NCBI GenBank assembly: GCA_015039365.1
Contig: WION01000012.1
Span: 310,001 to 374,000 of the forward strand
From: Amanita rubescens
Lineage: Eukaryota; Basidiomycota; Agaricomycetes; Agaricales; Amanitaceae
Direction of reading: 5' to 3'
Length of the DNA: 64,000 nt
The notes beneath the pieces are model-generated. The model was given only the letters and a program-made list of their open reading frames with translations. It was not told the DNA's origin and did no database searches. Position numbers and translations under genes: made by a program. Numbering within the stretch: position 1 is the stretch's first letter; every line of letters starts with the position of its first letter. Shown one piece after another: positions 45,901 through 57,261 of the stretch.

Positions 45901-47618
45901 GGCGTCTATTGGATTGACCAAGACTTCCATCACGAGCATCGTACAGGATGAAGGTGAGATGCTATAGCTAATTGAGAATCAGTGTTTGAACTTGGGGGGT
46001 ATCCCAGATGTTGTGACGGAACTTGGCGGATATGACATTGAATCAGAGTTATTCATGCCTCTTCAAAAACTTTTGGAGCAATGCAAGAGCGCTAAAGCGC
46101 TGTCCAAGTAAGCTTGTTGTCTACACCATACGAGGAGCATATACCAACGCTTCTTCTAGGAAGCTTACGAAACGGATGGAGGACCTCACACATGATAATG
46201 CAGCGCTGAAAGCTCACCTTGTGCCGCAGATGAAAGGTCTTACCAATTTCGTTGAGGAGCTTGTGAACTTCGGTATATCTGTACGTATCTCAACCATATC
46301 GTGAACCGGCAAGATGACAACCTAATTCCCTGAAGCTGGCACAGCAAATCATGCCGCACCTGAGTGACGCTCGCAGTGCCAAGTCCCCATTCCAACTGAA
46401 TGCTGTACTGAATTTGGTGAAGCAAATAGCTACGTCTACAGTGGCAAAGAATTTGAAACCAGGTGTCTCTGTCTGGGAAGCGGTCAGAGGGTACATCAGT
46501 CAACTCATTGCGGAAATCGCCAAGCTTTTACCCCTTGTAATGGAACCGGAGAATGTTCTCAAACGTACGGTTACATCTTACATATACGAACTGCAACTTT
46601 ACCGTGTATACAGTTTCTGGCACGGCTCCATGGGTGACGCGCGTCGAAGAGATCAAAGCAAACATGGCAGTCAACGTCGAAGCTGAACGTAAAGCGGCAC
46701 AACTGAATGACGAGATCCAAGGCTTGATACGCAGCCTCAAGACGAAGGATCAAGCGATCCAAGAATCAACTGTTAAGATTGAACTCATGGGACGTCGGAT
46801 GGAGGCGGTTAAGAAACAGGCGGACACTATCCTTGACCTCGAGTCAGAATTGTCCAAAGCCAGAAAGCAAGAGAGAGCGTATGAGGAGGCAATGGAGCTA
46901 TTGCAATCGGATCTGGATGTGTTTGAGCAGGAAAATGCCAGATTAAAAGCTGCGGGCGTCGGACACGAACGTCAAAGTATGTTCAACATTGGCTACGCTC
47001 CCGTGTTAGTTTTCTGACCTCTTTTTAGCCTCGCAACAAACAATTGAACCTGAAAACACTACAGTCGAAGGCAACTTTGAAACCTCATATCTTCTGGAGC
47101 AGGTCAGTTTCGTCTATTTAGCGTTAAGCAAGTCCGCTAACCGCCGTAGATTGATGCTCTGCGTGGCACTGTTCGTTTCCTTCGGACTGAAAATTCTTAT
47201 CTCAAGGGACAAGACTTGCTTCGCGAAATAGATTCTTTACCCCCTCTTCCAGATACTGCTACACGCAGGCCGGCTACACCTCCACTAGAACCATCTACTG
47301 TCTCTGATTCGGACTGCTGAAACTGATCACGACGATGCGCGTCTGGCAACTCCACCACCTCGGGTATCGCTACGCGCTCTCGCGACAGAGACAAAACTTC
47401 TCTATCGCGACGTCATCCAGTTCTCGTCGTCTCCCCGCATTGTTGACCTCTCTGTTGTCAATGCAAAGCGCGCCGAAACTAAGAGTGGGAAAATGTGGAT
47501 GCCAAAGAAGAAGACACCAGCGCACCAAGTGTGGCAACGAAAGGCCGAAGCCGAACGGCTGAGTAGGCGTGTAAGGGGCTTGTTGGATAGAGCTGATGCA
47601 ATTTCCGCCATTCGCTAG
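42960..47618 (+). CDS. Dynactin p150-Glued subunit (one +1 frame break near the end)
   Basis: Seventeen exons: 42960-43199, 43256-43807, 43855-44242, 44289-44486, 44537-44673, 44724-44835, 44886-45003, 45054-45249, 45307-45480, 45533-45732, 45784-45953, 46008-46107, 46160-46280, 46336-46564, 46614-46976, 47029-47102, 47150-47618, about 1279 aa, almost exactly the human length. An N-terminal CAP-Gly domain has GRGVVRFAGNTSFSTGLWIG and GKNDGSVNAVPYF; a Ser/Pro/Arg microtubule-binding linker and two long coiled coils follow. The C-terminus (LATETKLLYRDVIQFSSSPR, KKKTPAHQVWQRKAEAERLS) is family-typical. It recruits dynein and tracks microtubule plus ends. In the last exon the frame must shift by one base near 47315, inside an acidic linker (SDSD, then TDHDD). 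The rest is intact, so this could be an error in the sequence. Confidence 0.88.
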
Positions 47619-47991
47619 GGCCGTGGAAGGTATTTACAGCATTTTTTAAATTTATGTTTTAGTTATACCCATAGCACATTATATCCCGTCGTCAATACTT
47701 ATAGCTACAATTTTACAACAAATTAGCAAAGCTACCTTCGCCACAATGGTGTAAACGTCCCTCCATAGCTGGCCAAAATACCACAAAAACTAAATAATTT
47801 GGTATTCTTTCAGATGCACAAGGGAAAAGTATTTCAGACGGCAAAATTCACCACAGACAGAGCGAATTTAGAGCAGAAATATGGTTGAAATATACTACTC
47901 CTTTAATTTTTCAGTTGCGGCTTTTTCTAATACAAGATATTTGATTCTGGAGATATTTCAGCTCTATATCTGCTTGCATGGGTGATATCTA
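47619..47991. other. AT-rich convergent spacer
   Basis: About 370 nt of AT-rich sequence between the 3' ends of dynactin p150 and the kinase-like gene, presumably holding both 3' UTRs. No gene or RNA is visible. Confidence 0.45.
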
Positions 47992-48965
47992 TTATTCTCT
48001 GATAATATACTTTCTGCTCGGCTGATATTCCCACCCATGCTTCTTCTTCAAGGGATAACCTACCGCCCCTTCTTCATCTTGCGATGCCTTGTTATCATAC
48101 CACTCCTCGTCACTTACTTCTCTGCCTCGAAACATGCACTGGGCAAAATCAATCATCACAACTGGCCGACCTGGTTGCAATGTTGGAACAATAAAATTGT
48201 CGAGACGAATATCATTATTTAGTATGTCTTCATCGTCAAAGGCAGAGACGATTTCCAATGCAAAAGTCGTAATGGATTCATTGAATAATTGTGGAGGAAG
48301 CTCCTCGAGTTTCTTCCCCTCAATGTATTCCAGCAGGATGCCCGGGACAGCCGCTTCGAGTGATGAATGCGAAGACCGGTCGACAGAAAAGCGCGTCTGA
48401 CCAAAAAACTTTGGAATGCCTCGGCCTTGTAGTTCTATCATTTTTCCGTACACTTTTGTTTCAGTCTGATAGTATGAACGCAGTAGCGTGTCGAGATGGG
48501 CTTCCTTCTCCAGCGGGGCGAGCTCCTGATCCTCGTTTTCGAGTTGTATACGCTTAGCATCCCACTCCGCGAATGTCTTCGATTCTCGTTGAGAGAACTC
48601 GCGGTATTCTGTTGCGAGGGCTGAGGTGAGGTCTGGGACATCATGATATTGGCGAAGATCGTTCGCGAAACGAGAGTCAAAGAGCTTTAAGGTCATTGTT
48701 GATCCCACCGGAATAACTGTTTCTCGATCACTTATATCGAGCTTGACTTTGAGGACGGGGGAAATGGTGAAAGGGTGGAATGCCTTGAGAACTGTAATTT
48801 GGAGCTTTGATGTCGCTTTGAAAGGCTCGTCAAAATCCGTTCCTGGTTTGAGTTCAAGTACATATTTCGCCCCCTCTACATATGGACATCTTCAAGATAG
48901 ATAAGGTTAGTTCACTTCCATACCCTCCATACAAAATATAATGGCACTCACTCAACGAGGGTCAT
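47992..48965 (-). CDS. Kinase-like fold protein with degenerate catalytic motifs
   Basis: Minus-strand exons 48952-48965 and 47992-48889 give 303 aa starting MTLVECPYVEGAKYVLELKP. The second half has protein-kinase-like landmarks: GILLEYIEGKKLEELP (hinge), ILNNDIRLDNFIV in place of the HRDxxxxN catalytic loop, and VVMIDFAQCMFRG in place of DFG. The Asp-x-x-x-x-Asn spacing is kept (NDIRLDN), but the His-Arg is missing and DFG reads DFA. It belongs to a large fungal family of small kinase-like proteins of unknown function, common in Agaricomycetes. Whether it phosphorylates anything cannot be told. Confidence 0.75.
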
Positions 48966-49414
48966 TGTGGATTCTGCGGTTAGTAGTTGAAGTTGATGAA
49001 ATGGCTTACTAATTTTCCCCAAAAGGAAATTATTCGGTTACTTATCTATGTTTGGCTGGCGCTCTCGCCACAAACGTCTTCTACGGTCCCGGTGCCACGA
49101 AAGAAGCCTGCTGCAGTTGCTATATGCCTGTATACGCGTGGGCCGTCTCGAGGAGGCCATCAAACTGTGTAGACACGCCCATCAGCCATGGAGAGCAGGA
49201 TACGCGCAGTGACCGTGCCCGCAGGCACTACGGGTATTAACTTCGCTGGGCTGTCCGTGGCTGCAGCGGATAGGTGAGACCAAGCACAGGGTGAACACCT
49301 CTTGTCTTGGGCTCTTACTGCCTGCCCACAACTTGAACATCAACTTTTACTGTACGTCAAAACTGCACTTGATCGATAATTGATGACGACTGACGAAAAC
49401 GATCAGAACCAACC
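48966..49414. other. Intergenic spacer upstream of kinase-like gene
   Basis: About 450 nt between divergent genes. No supported feature. Confidence 0.4.
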
Positions 49415-50174
49415 ATGACATCACCAGTCGCCGCTCTCTCAGATTATAAAATGGCAGGTGAAGCGAAGGTCATTAAACTGACCACCTTCTTTCCCCACCC
49501 CCCTCATATACCAATGGCTGAACAATTCTTTGATATACTGTCAACGTGTGGTAGTGTTGGGCGGTTTGCAGACAGGGTCTATCGGCTGTACGAACGTTGC
49601 CATCCCGGACTACCTCGACCCCAGGAGTATTGGATTCACGAAATATCAATCGTCAAACGATATCTGTTCATACAGCACGAGGCGCTCATTGTGGAAATCC
49701 GGCACATTCTACCTCCAGGCTCTACCATGGAACAAGAACGCGATTTTTTCATCCTTGTCGATAGGACTATTTTCGGCTCCTCGATGTCTTCTGGGACCTC
49801 GAACGATCGAATCATCTGCAGTCATGTAACACCGGAACCGTACTGGTCAACAACGATCTGGAGACTTGGACCAATTGTCCCTGGCCAAAACATTCAAATG
49901 AATATGGTCCAACTTGCATGTGTTCTCAGTTCAGTCTCCGACTATGCCCCACACTACAACGCATTCCAGGAAAACTGCTTGGTTCGTCTATTCGACCACA
50001 AGAATTATCAGGCTAATCTTAGCCAATGATAATGAAATCGCCATCCTTGAGCAAGCCAAAAGCTGGAGACATGTCTTATTCCGACGTGGCAAGATGTTTC
50101 TATTTCGCATAGGAGCTGCCACGCCACAGGATATCACTGCTATCCAACAGCGATATGATGGAAGTTTTAATGCT
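49415..50174 (+). pseudogene. Hypothetical ENC-motif protein with a +1 frame break
   Basis: An open frame starts MTSPVAALSDYKMAGEAKVI and runs about 190 codons to YNAFQENC. The reading then continues in the +1 frame as WFVYSTTRIIRLILANDN and EIAILEQAKSWRHVLFRRGK up to about 50174. One extra T in TGCTTGG near 49980 explains the break. A pattern of N-x-F-x-ENC followed by a W/Y-F helix is seen in uncharacterised agaricomycete proteins (from memory of the family, not a search). Function is unknown. The 3' end of the gene is unclear. Confidence 0.5.
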
Positions 50175-50394
50175 GTACGTTATTGCTCAAAGAGGGAATA
50201 CGCAAACGCTCACACACTGTCTAGCTTCAGTTGCCCCTGTAGGACCATGTGCTGTAGTTTCAGCGGTTTGCATAAATGTTTGGAATGTTTGGAATACAAC
50301 TGATTCGGAAATTCATGTCCGACGCGCGTGAAACTGTGTGAAAAATACTGAAAAATAAAAATAAACATCCTCGCTCTACACGACTGCAATACAC

Positions 50395-50524
50395 ATGGTA
50401 TACCGTACAATCAGTGCCGACATGAAGGAGCGGGCTCTTGCCTTGCTTCGGGATGGCTGGAACATTGAAGAGGCTGTCGGCTCTCGCGTCGACCTCTCAA
50501 TCACTCTAACACTGCGCCGAATAG
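50395..50524 (+). mobile_element. N-terminal scrap of a Tc1/mariner-like transposase
   Basis: About 43 codons start MVYRTISADMKERALALLRD followed by GWNIEEAVGSR. This resembles the first helix-turn-helix of agaricomycete Tc1-like DDE transposases (pattern YRTLS-x-D-x-KERAL-x-LL-x-x-GW). No second HTH or DDE catalytic core follows within the next kilobase and no terminal repeats were found, so it is a relic or a chance resemblance. Confidence 0.4.
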
Positions 50525-51499
50525 GTACGCTCTTGATGATATACATCAAAGCACGTTAGAAGACTGAAACGTGAGGCTGAGGATTAGTACCTTAAGCTGA
50601 AAAACAGTTATGTACGAGCCACATCCCATCTTTGGTAATTTTTACATCCAGAAAGCCTTGATTGCCGCGGAAAAGCTCGAGGACAGAATCGTTCGTGCTC
50701 CTTCAAGGATCATCTCGCTATCACTGACGTAAACTGAAAGGGATTTAGTCCAGGCAACCGAGAAGAACAAGGACGATTTGAGATGGTTCAAAGGTATGAT
50801 TACTATGAACGCGAAGGCATACTATGCAGTTAGTGTCTTAATCTTGTTTTGAGTCAACTATATCCTTCGCAAAATTAGGAAGTGCAAGTTACAGCTGTGG
50901 AAGCCGTCGAAGACCTTGCGTCTCATTACAGAAAGAAGTCGATCTACGGGAGCGCAAGAAACACGCTGTTGCGAAGACAAACTTATGAAATCTCTCCAAG
51001 ATGATAATTTTATCCATCTTGTTGCCGATACTGCACGGATAGGACGCTACCTCCAAGAGCAAAACATTGCGCAGTATCAGGAGAGCGTGGACGAGATGGA
51101 GAGGGACAAGGAAGGCAACTTAAGCCAAACTAGGAACCCAGCCGCAGTGGCGAATCACGGTAATCAGTGGATGATGACTCTCCGTCCAAGCCTAAGCATT
51201 TTGGAATTGCGCTCACATACGACCAGCGACCATATTGCATGTTGTGCATTCCACATGAAGTTCACATATAAAACATAGTTACATATTATCTAAGTTCTCG
51301 CCTTAGTATGAAAAAAATTGCTCAGTGTTCCATCATAATAATTGGATGTCTAAATGCCATGTTTAGACATCCAATTATTTCAATTGAGCTCCAGGCAAAC
51401 ATGAACCATCTTACATGAGATTGGGAACAAGGTTGCGTTGTCCAAAATCCATTCCAAAGCAAAATAACGTTAATCTGCTTAAGAATGAGTCCATCAATA
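50525..51499. other. Decayed coding-like DNA and an 18-bp hairpin
   Basis: Short coding-like pieces are visible at about 50643-50710 (KALIAAEKLEDRIVR), 50744-50793 (DLVQATEKNKDDLRWFK) and 50980-51150 (SLQDDNFIHLVADTARIGRY). They lie in different frames and I could not join them confidently. They may be the degraded 3' part of the gene at 49415, interrupted by the transposase scrap. Confidence 0.3.
51337..51379. repeat. 18-bp perfect inverted repeat (hairpin)
   Basis: AATAATTGGATGTCTAAA at 51337-51354 pairs exactly with TTTAGACATCCAATTATT at 51362-51379 around a seven-base loop. It lies about 120 nt beyond the stop codon of the RNase III-like gene. It could be a 3' UTR or terminator structure, or a minute transposon relic. 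Confidence 0.75.
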
Positions 51500-52483
51500 T
51501 TAGAGAAGTGTATGGGAGGGCCTACAGGAAAAGCCATTCATCATGGTCCATGCCTGTCGAGCCGCATCTTCTTTTGCGCTTTTCTGGCTTCTGCCGGTGC
51601 CACGTCCTTTCTCTACACCGTTCACTTGGCCATCATTTTTCAATCAATCAATCAATAAATAAATCAGAGTCTCGATACTCACAGCAGCATCTGACCGTCC
51701 ATGTGGGAAGGTGAGGGGGACCAGATGATTCCGCAGACCAAGTGATTGCAAAGCCCCTTTGCGTTGCGACCTGATTAAACACAGCAAGGGATATCCCATT
51801 GTTGTACCCTGCAGGAGAGGTGTTGTAATCAGGAGGAGGTGGCGGTGGCGGTGGGTGAGTGGGCGGGGGTGGAGCTAGCCTGGGATTCAAAAGAACGGTG
51901 TCCATCATCATTTCAGTGTCCTCTGGAGTTGCGTTTGGATCGATCAGCTTCGACACAAAGTCTTGAACCTCGGGTAACCCGTTGCGAATGAACAGCGCCC
52001 CAACGTAAGTGTCAAGGAAGGATCGACACATCTGAGGTGTGCTGTTGAGTAAAGTACAGTTGACCAAGTAAAGATTTACCTCAGCATCCACGGGGACGTT
52101 CGGTGCATATCGCAGTTTGCGCGCCAGGTTGTACCCTTTAATACATTCTTTGAGTCGTTCTTCCGACAGCGACTCAAACCGTTTTACCTAAATAACACAT
52201 TATTAACGAATTTTAGCATGGGCGATGAACGGGGGATGCTTACCATGAGCTGATCTGCGGAAATTTGAGGCAACTTGCGATACCAGTAGTGCGTTATCGC
52301 CAAGTCAAGAACCTCCTTTCCTAGTAACGCAAGGCGATCTGCGTCGCCATACTCATCATTCGAATATTCATTCGCTCCAATGTGGCTTCTGAGAGAACTG
52401 TGCGTGTAAACGTCAAGAATAATGTGGGCGTCTCCGTCGATCTTCGGTAGCGGAGGCACAGACATTATTGGCTGCTGCGCCAT
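51500..52483 (-). CDS. RNase III-like (catalytically degenerate) plus dsRNA-binding motif protein
   Basis: Minus-strand exons 52244-52483, 52080-52187, 51683-52031, 51500-51624 give 273 aa, with all phases intact. The N-terminal RNase III-like fold reads LDVYTHSSLR then DRLALLGKEVLDLAITHYWY. The signature ERLEFLGD is altered: the second metal-binding Glu is Ala52 and the Asp is Lys56, so cleavage activity is not expected. A Pro-rich linker (PPPPTHPPPPPPPPDY) leads to one dsRBM (LAVFNQVATQRGFAITWSAE, KGRGTGRSQKSAKEDAARQA). The inferred role is dsRNA or structured RNA binding. The architecture recalls mitochondrial ribosomal protein mL44, but the Pro-rich linker and shortness argue against that. 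Its paralogue at 33943-35334 is broken. Confidence 0.82.
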
Positions 52484-52552
52484 CCACCCGCGCGGTCCCG
52501 AAGTTAGCAGTACTCCTGCGGTCACGTGCAAACGCGTCTCTGCAGACCTTTC
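52484..52552. promoter_or_regulatory. 69-nt divergent promoter, RNase III-like / POM152
   Basis: Only 69 nt separate the two start codons. A palindromic CACGTG E-box lies at 52523-52528. Confidence 0.5.
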
Positions 52553-55500
52553 ATGTCTCCTGCTGCCACCCCGCCGCAGCCTCTTATTCCTGAAAAATAT
52601 GTCGACGCTCCTTCACAAAGATTCTACTACCTGAGTCTTGGTTTACTTTGCCAGGTGAATATTGTTTTTTTAGGAAAATTGGCGTTTCTGACGTTGTCCC
52701 CCCAGGCAATAAAACTCGTTGATGTCATTTGGTACTGGACCTCAGGCAGCGAAGATCTTTCCCTCTGCAGGAAATGGCTCATAGTCGACTTTATCTACAT
52801 AGTTACCCTCCGACAATTGCGCATTCCACGACTCACTTATAGTAAATCGGTCGTTCTGCTCCAAATCGCGTCGCTATGGTTCTTTGATAGTATCTTACTC
52901 GGTGGGATAACAGTAAATACGCCTTGGTCCGCTGGATTAAGTGGTCGTAGTGTTGGTAAGTGTTATTTTGCATCTTTGGCTTGCATAGACTAATATGCCG
53001 TGTAGCCCATCACGAATTCGCCACGCCAGAAGCCACGACCTTTCTCGATCTTATTGCACCGCTCACCTTTGGCATTGTATCCTCAGGAATAAATGATGGT
53101 AATCTCCTGGGCCAACACACCGTCCGCATGTCCCCCATCAGCACCGCGCACTTGAATCCCTACGGTTCGACATTCTGCCTGCCAAGTCAACATGACTCAG
53201 TCCTGATACCTGTCCTACTAAACAACACCAATGTGGCAGGATTGAAGTACTCGCTAACTCCTCTCGATTACGTCGAGGGCAAGAGCCACAGACGCGTGGA
53301 GTATACCGATCTTCCCGCGAAGGATATAAAGGCTATTGAACAAGCTTGGCTGGAGAGCCTACAAGTGGCACGACTTGCCGCACCACCCACGCCTGACTCA
53401 GATGACTACGATGAATACGATGACGATGACGACGATGCACAATCACGAAAATCACAGGCAGCGCTGCAAAACACCCAATCTCTGATCCACATCCGCGCAT
53501 CCAAACCAGGAAATCTTCGGCTGGTCCGTGTCTTGGACACTTCGAATACTGAGGCTCGCTTGATCACACCTTCTGAGGTTACGATCGTGCCCTGTCCTCG
53601 AGCCAAGTTTGTCGACGATGGTTGGAAGGATAATAATGTGCGCTGTGCTGGCCAAAAACAAGATGTACAGCTGATGATCAATGTCTTTGGGATCCCTCCT
53701 CTGAGTCTGAAGTGGCTCAAGATCCTGAACGGCAAACGCGAACACTTCTTGGTCGAAGGGATTGAAAGCAGTCACGAACCGACACCAGTGACGAAAGCAC
53801 AAGCGAGCAAAGATACACGTAACGGCAGCGAAGTAAATCAGGTCAACAAGCTTAAATTACCTCAGGATGTTAAAGTTCCTTTGACAATACCATTGGACGC
53901 CACTGGAACGTATGTCTATGCGTTGGAAGAGGTTGTTGATGGCGTCGGCAACGCCATACCTATCAAATCCGAGGTAGAAACAGCTGGGGGACCTGATCGA
54001 TACGCCACCACTCGGTCTTTGACGGTCCTGCGCCGGCCGTCTACGTCATTCAAGTTCTGTGGTCCCGAACATCCCACATCCCTTTTGGTCGGATCCGAAG
54101 CCAAGCTCTTTGTGGGCATTAACGATGCAGGCAGCCTTGACGCACCTTGGGAAGTTGAAATGTCCTATCAACCACGTATGGAGGATGAAGACGATCCCAA
54201 GAAACGCAAGCTACTTAAGCCATGGAAGAAGACATTCAAGACTTACGAAGGCCATAGAGAGCTGACCATCCCGGCTTCGTCAGCTGGAGATTACAGTCTC
54301 TTGAGCGTTAGAGGAAAGGTACGCTATCTTGCTTCTTTCAAGATCATGGAGCTAACGGTATCTCTAGTACTGCCAAGGCGACATTCTTGCTCCTGAGACA
54401 TGCAAGGTGGTCCAGAAGCCACTACCTTCGGCCGAAATTCAATGGAAGCGGATCTACGAATGGTACTGTTTTGATGTTACAATGGATTTGACGAGAGTTG
54501 ACTGTATGTTTAGCTCTGGCGACACGGGTGTTTCGGCTACTCTCGTACTTCGTGGAACGCCTCCATTCCAAGTTTACTACCGTATGCAGCGTGACGACGA
54601 ATCGCCTCGTGAATTGCACAAGACGTTTACTAGTGCACGAGGTGAATTGACGCTACAGCCCGAACGCAGCGGCCACTATACCTTTACGTTTGTGCAGCTG
54701 AGCGACGCCAACTACAAGAGGGTTGAGCTGACGGGACCAACCATTGAACAAGTCGTCCATCCCCTTGCAACAGCTGACTTTGCGGCAAACCAGCGAGAAT
54801 ATGGAAGAGGAAAACGGACTATTAGCAGCTGCTCAGGTAACACTGTCAGCGTTGACGTTGACTTGAAGGTGTGTTGCGCTGGAGATTGTGTTTATGTTCC
54901 TTACTCAGATTTCGTAGGGAACGGGACCTTGGGCCTTGGAAGTGCAGATTATTGGCCCTAAAACGTCGGAAACCATGTTCTTCGAGAACATTGAAACGCC
55001 GCAAAATGCGCTACAAATACCAATTCCAAAGGAGGTGGATAAGGATGGGGGTTCTTTCGAGATTGACATACGTTAGTTCTAAAAAGCCATGGAGCATGGA
55101 CTCTTGTGCTGATGTCCTACTCAGTAAGCGTGGAGGATGCGTATAAGTGCAAACGTGTCATCAACGTTCCTGGTATTTCGGTTGATGTGCGCAGAACGAA
55201 GGTACGTAAGAAACATGCATTAGACGCATGGCTGACAATCATCTAGGCTACCGCCAAATTCTATGGTAGTGCCCACGACCGCCGAGCAACCGTGCTCGAA
55301 AACGAAGTGGCACAGCTTCCTCTACGTCTAACTGGGGATGGGGTACGATTTGCATTTTCATCTTCGAATTGTTGCTTAATTCAATTTACAGCCTTGGCGC
55401 ATCAAGTATCGACACGTTGACACAAGCAAGGAGTCTACTAGTCTTATTTCAAACCCAAATAGCAATCTCCAGGTCACGGACAAGGGCGTATATGAGCTGT

Positions 55501-57103
55501 TGGAGGTATGACCGTATCTACAAACGTCATATTCAGCAACCCATTTCACTTTAGGTTGCGGATGCGAAATGTCCTGGGTCAATCATTACCTCAGAGTCGA
55601 CATATACCGTCGAATGGGTCCCAAGACCGTCAGCAAAACTATCGGCAGAGATGAATGCACACCACGAATCGTACAATGGTTCACATATTTTGGCCCCCAT
55701 CTGTGAGGGTCTTGATGCTCATGCAGACCTTGATTTGACTGGTAAGTGTCAATTTCGTTACCTTAATTTGTTGCCTAATGGGATGTTCAGGTCGGCCACC
55801 GTTCCAAATTATGTATAATATCGCTTTGGGAGTTGAAAACGGTGGCGTGCGAGTCCTTGATCAGCCAACGTTCAATAGTATCCAACCTCGGACGCGGTTC
55901 CAGCTTCAAACAACCACCCCCGGTCGGATCTACTATGAGGTCAAACAGATCGGCGATGTGGCATACCCATTAGCGAAGCACAAGAATAAGCTTATTCCTC
56001 GTTCTGAACGTCTACTCTTCGAGCAACAGGTGTTCCCGCGTCCTTCAGCGCAGTTTAAAAATCGCAACAGGTTGACCTACTGTCTGAACGATGTTTTCGT
56101 TCCAACGGAGCCGGGTTCAGCTGATGGCATGATTGTGCTCGAAGGAACGCCGCCGTTCAAGCTCGAGATATCCCTCAAAGACGTCTCAGCCAGCCAAACT
56201 GAACTTCGAACAGTTGAAGTGTTTACCCACAACTGGAATGTGAATCTTCCTTCGTACATGTTTAAATCTATCGGCCCCCATCTTGTCACTGTTGAATCTG
56301 TCGTTGACTCGTCAAGTTGCACACAAGCCACTTTGGATCCTCTCTATTCTTCGATATGGGTTGACGTTGCCGAGAATGCAGCGATTATTCCGTTCGACAG
56401 GCGGACTGACTACTGCGTGGGTGAGGTGACCCAATTCCAACTTGAAGGTATCCCACCATGGTCAATCACGTCAGTTGGAATTTCAAAACAAAATAACCTC
56501 GTTTCGCTAGTCTGACCGACGCATCTTGTAGGTATCGCATCAACGACAAGACGTACACGCAAGAAGTCAAGACGTCACCATTTTCGCTCCTTCAGCAGCA
56601 GGCGGGGGAGTTTGCAATCACGTCTATTGCGCACCAACAAAAGATGTGCAAGGCATCCGTGACGGATTTGCATTTGCAAATCCATTCGCTGCCCTCTGCG
56701 CAAGTTGGAAATGGAAAGAGGATATACCAGGATATACACGAAGGTACGTGTATCCTGACTTGTAGTCGGCGTTGAGGATGTATCTGACGTATCTCTAGGT
56801 GACCAAGCGGAGATTGTGTTTACACTCGTTGGCGAACCTCCGTTCACCTTCACGTATCAGAGGTCGGAGGCGAGTCCAAAGAAGGGTAGCAAACCAGGAA
56901 AAGTACTAGAGACGCATACAGTCTCGCGCGTAATGACGCATGAGTATTCAATCTTCTCGGCTCTAGAAGGTACGTGCATGGGTAGCGCATTGCGACGAAT
57001 TGCGGCTAATCAAATTTTTATAGGAACGTGGACAATTACATCGATATCAGATCGGTACTGCCGATACCCACCACCCGTACCGGATGGAATGTTGGAGAAG
57101 TGA
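52553..57103 (+). CDS. POM152: Nuclear pore membrane nucleoporin Pom152
   Basis: Exons 52553-52654, 52706-52955, 53006-54318, 54368-54462, 54514-54868, 54918-55071, 55125-55201, 55247-55342, 55392-55505, 55555-55741, 55791-56469, 56532-56743, 56799-56969, 57024-57103 give 1294 aa (yeast 1337). The N-terminus has membrane segments (YLSLGLLCQAIKLVDVIWYW, KWLIVDFIYIVTLRQLRIPR, VVLLQIASLWFFDSILLGG). The luminal part is a chain of Ig-like repeats, each with the hallmark GTPPF or similar (IPPLSLKW, LRGTPPFQVYY, RPPFQIMYNI, EGTPPFKLEI, GIPPWSITYR, VGEPPFTFTY). It forms the luminal membrane ring of the pore. An acidic run (DDYDEYDDDDDD) interrupts the first luminal segment. The start at 52553 is the first ATG. 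Confidence 0.93.
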
Positions 57104-57261
57104 AAAAAACACATTAATATCTTGTTGTTGTATCTTTAAATAACTAATTCTCCCCAGGCATAATCATGTAGATAGTAACTGATCACAGAGCCAATGGTTT
57201 ATATTTATAACTATCCAAATGACACAGGGAACGAGGCAGTACAAAGTGCAGTTTTCTAGGA

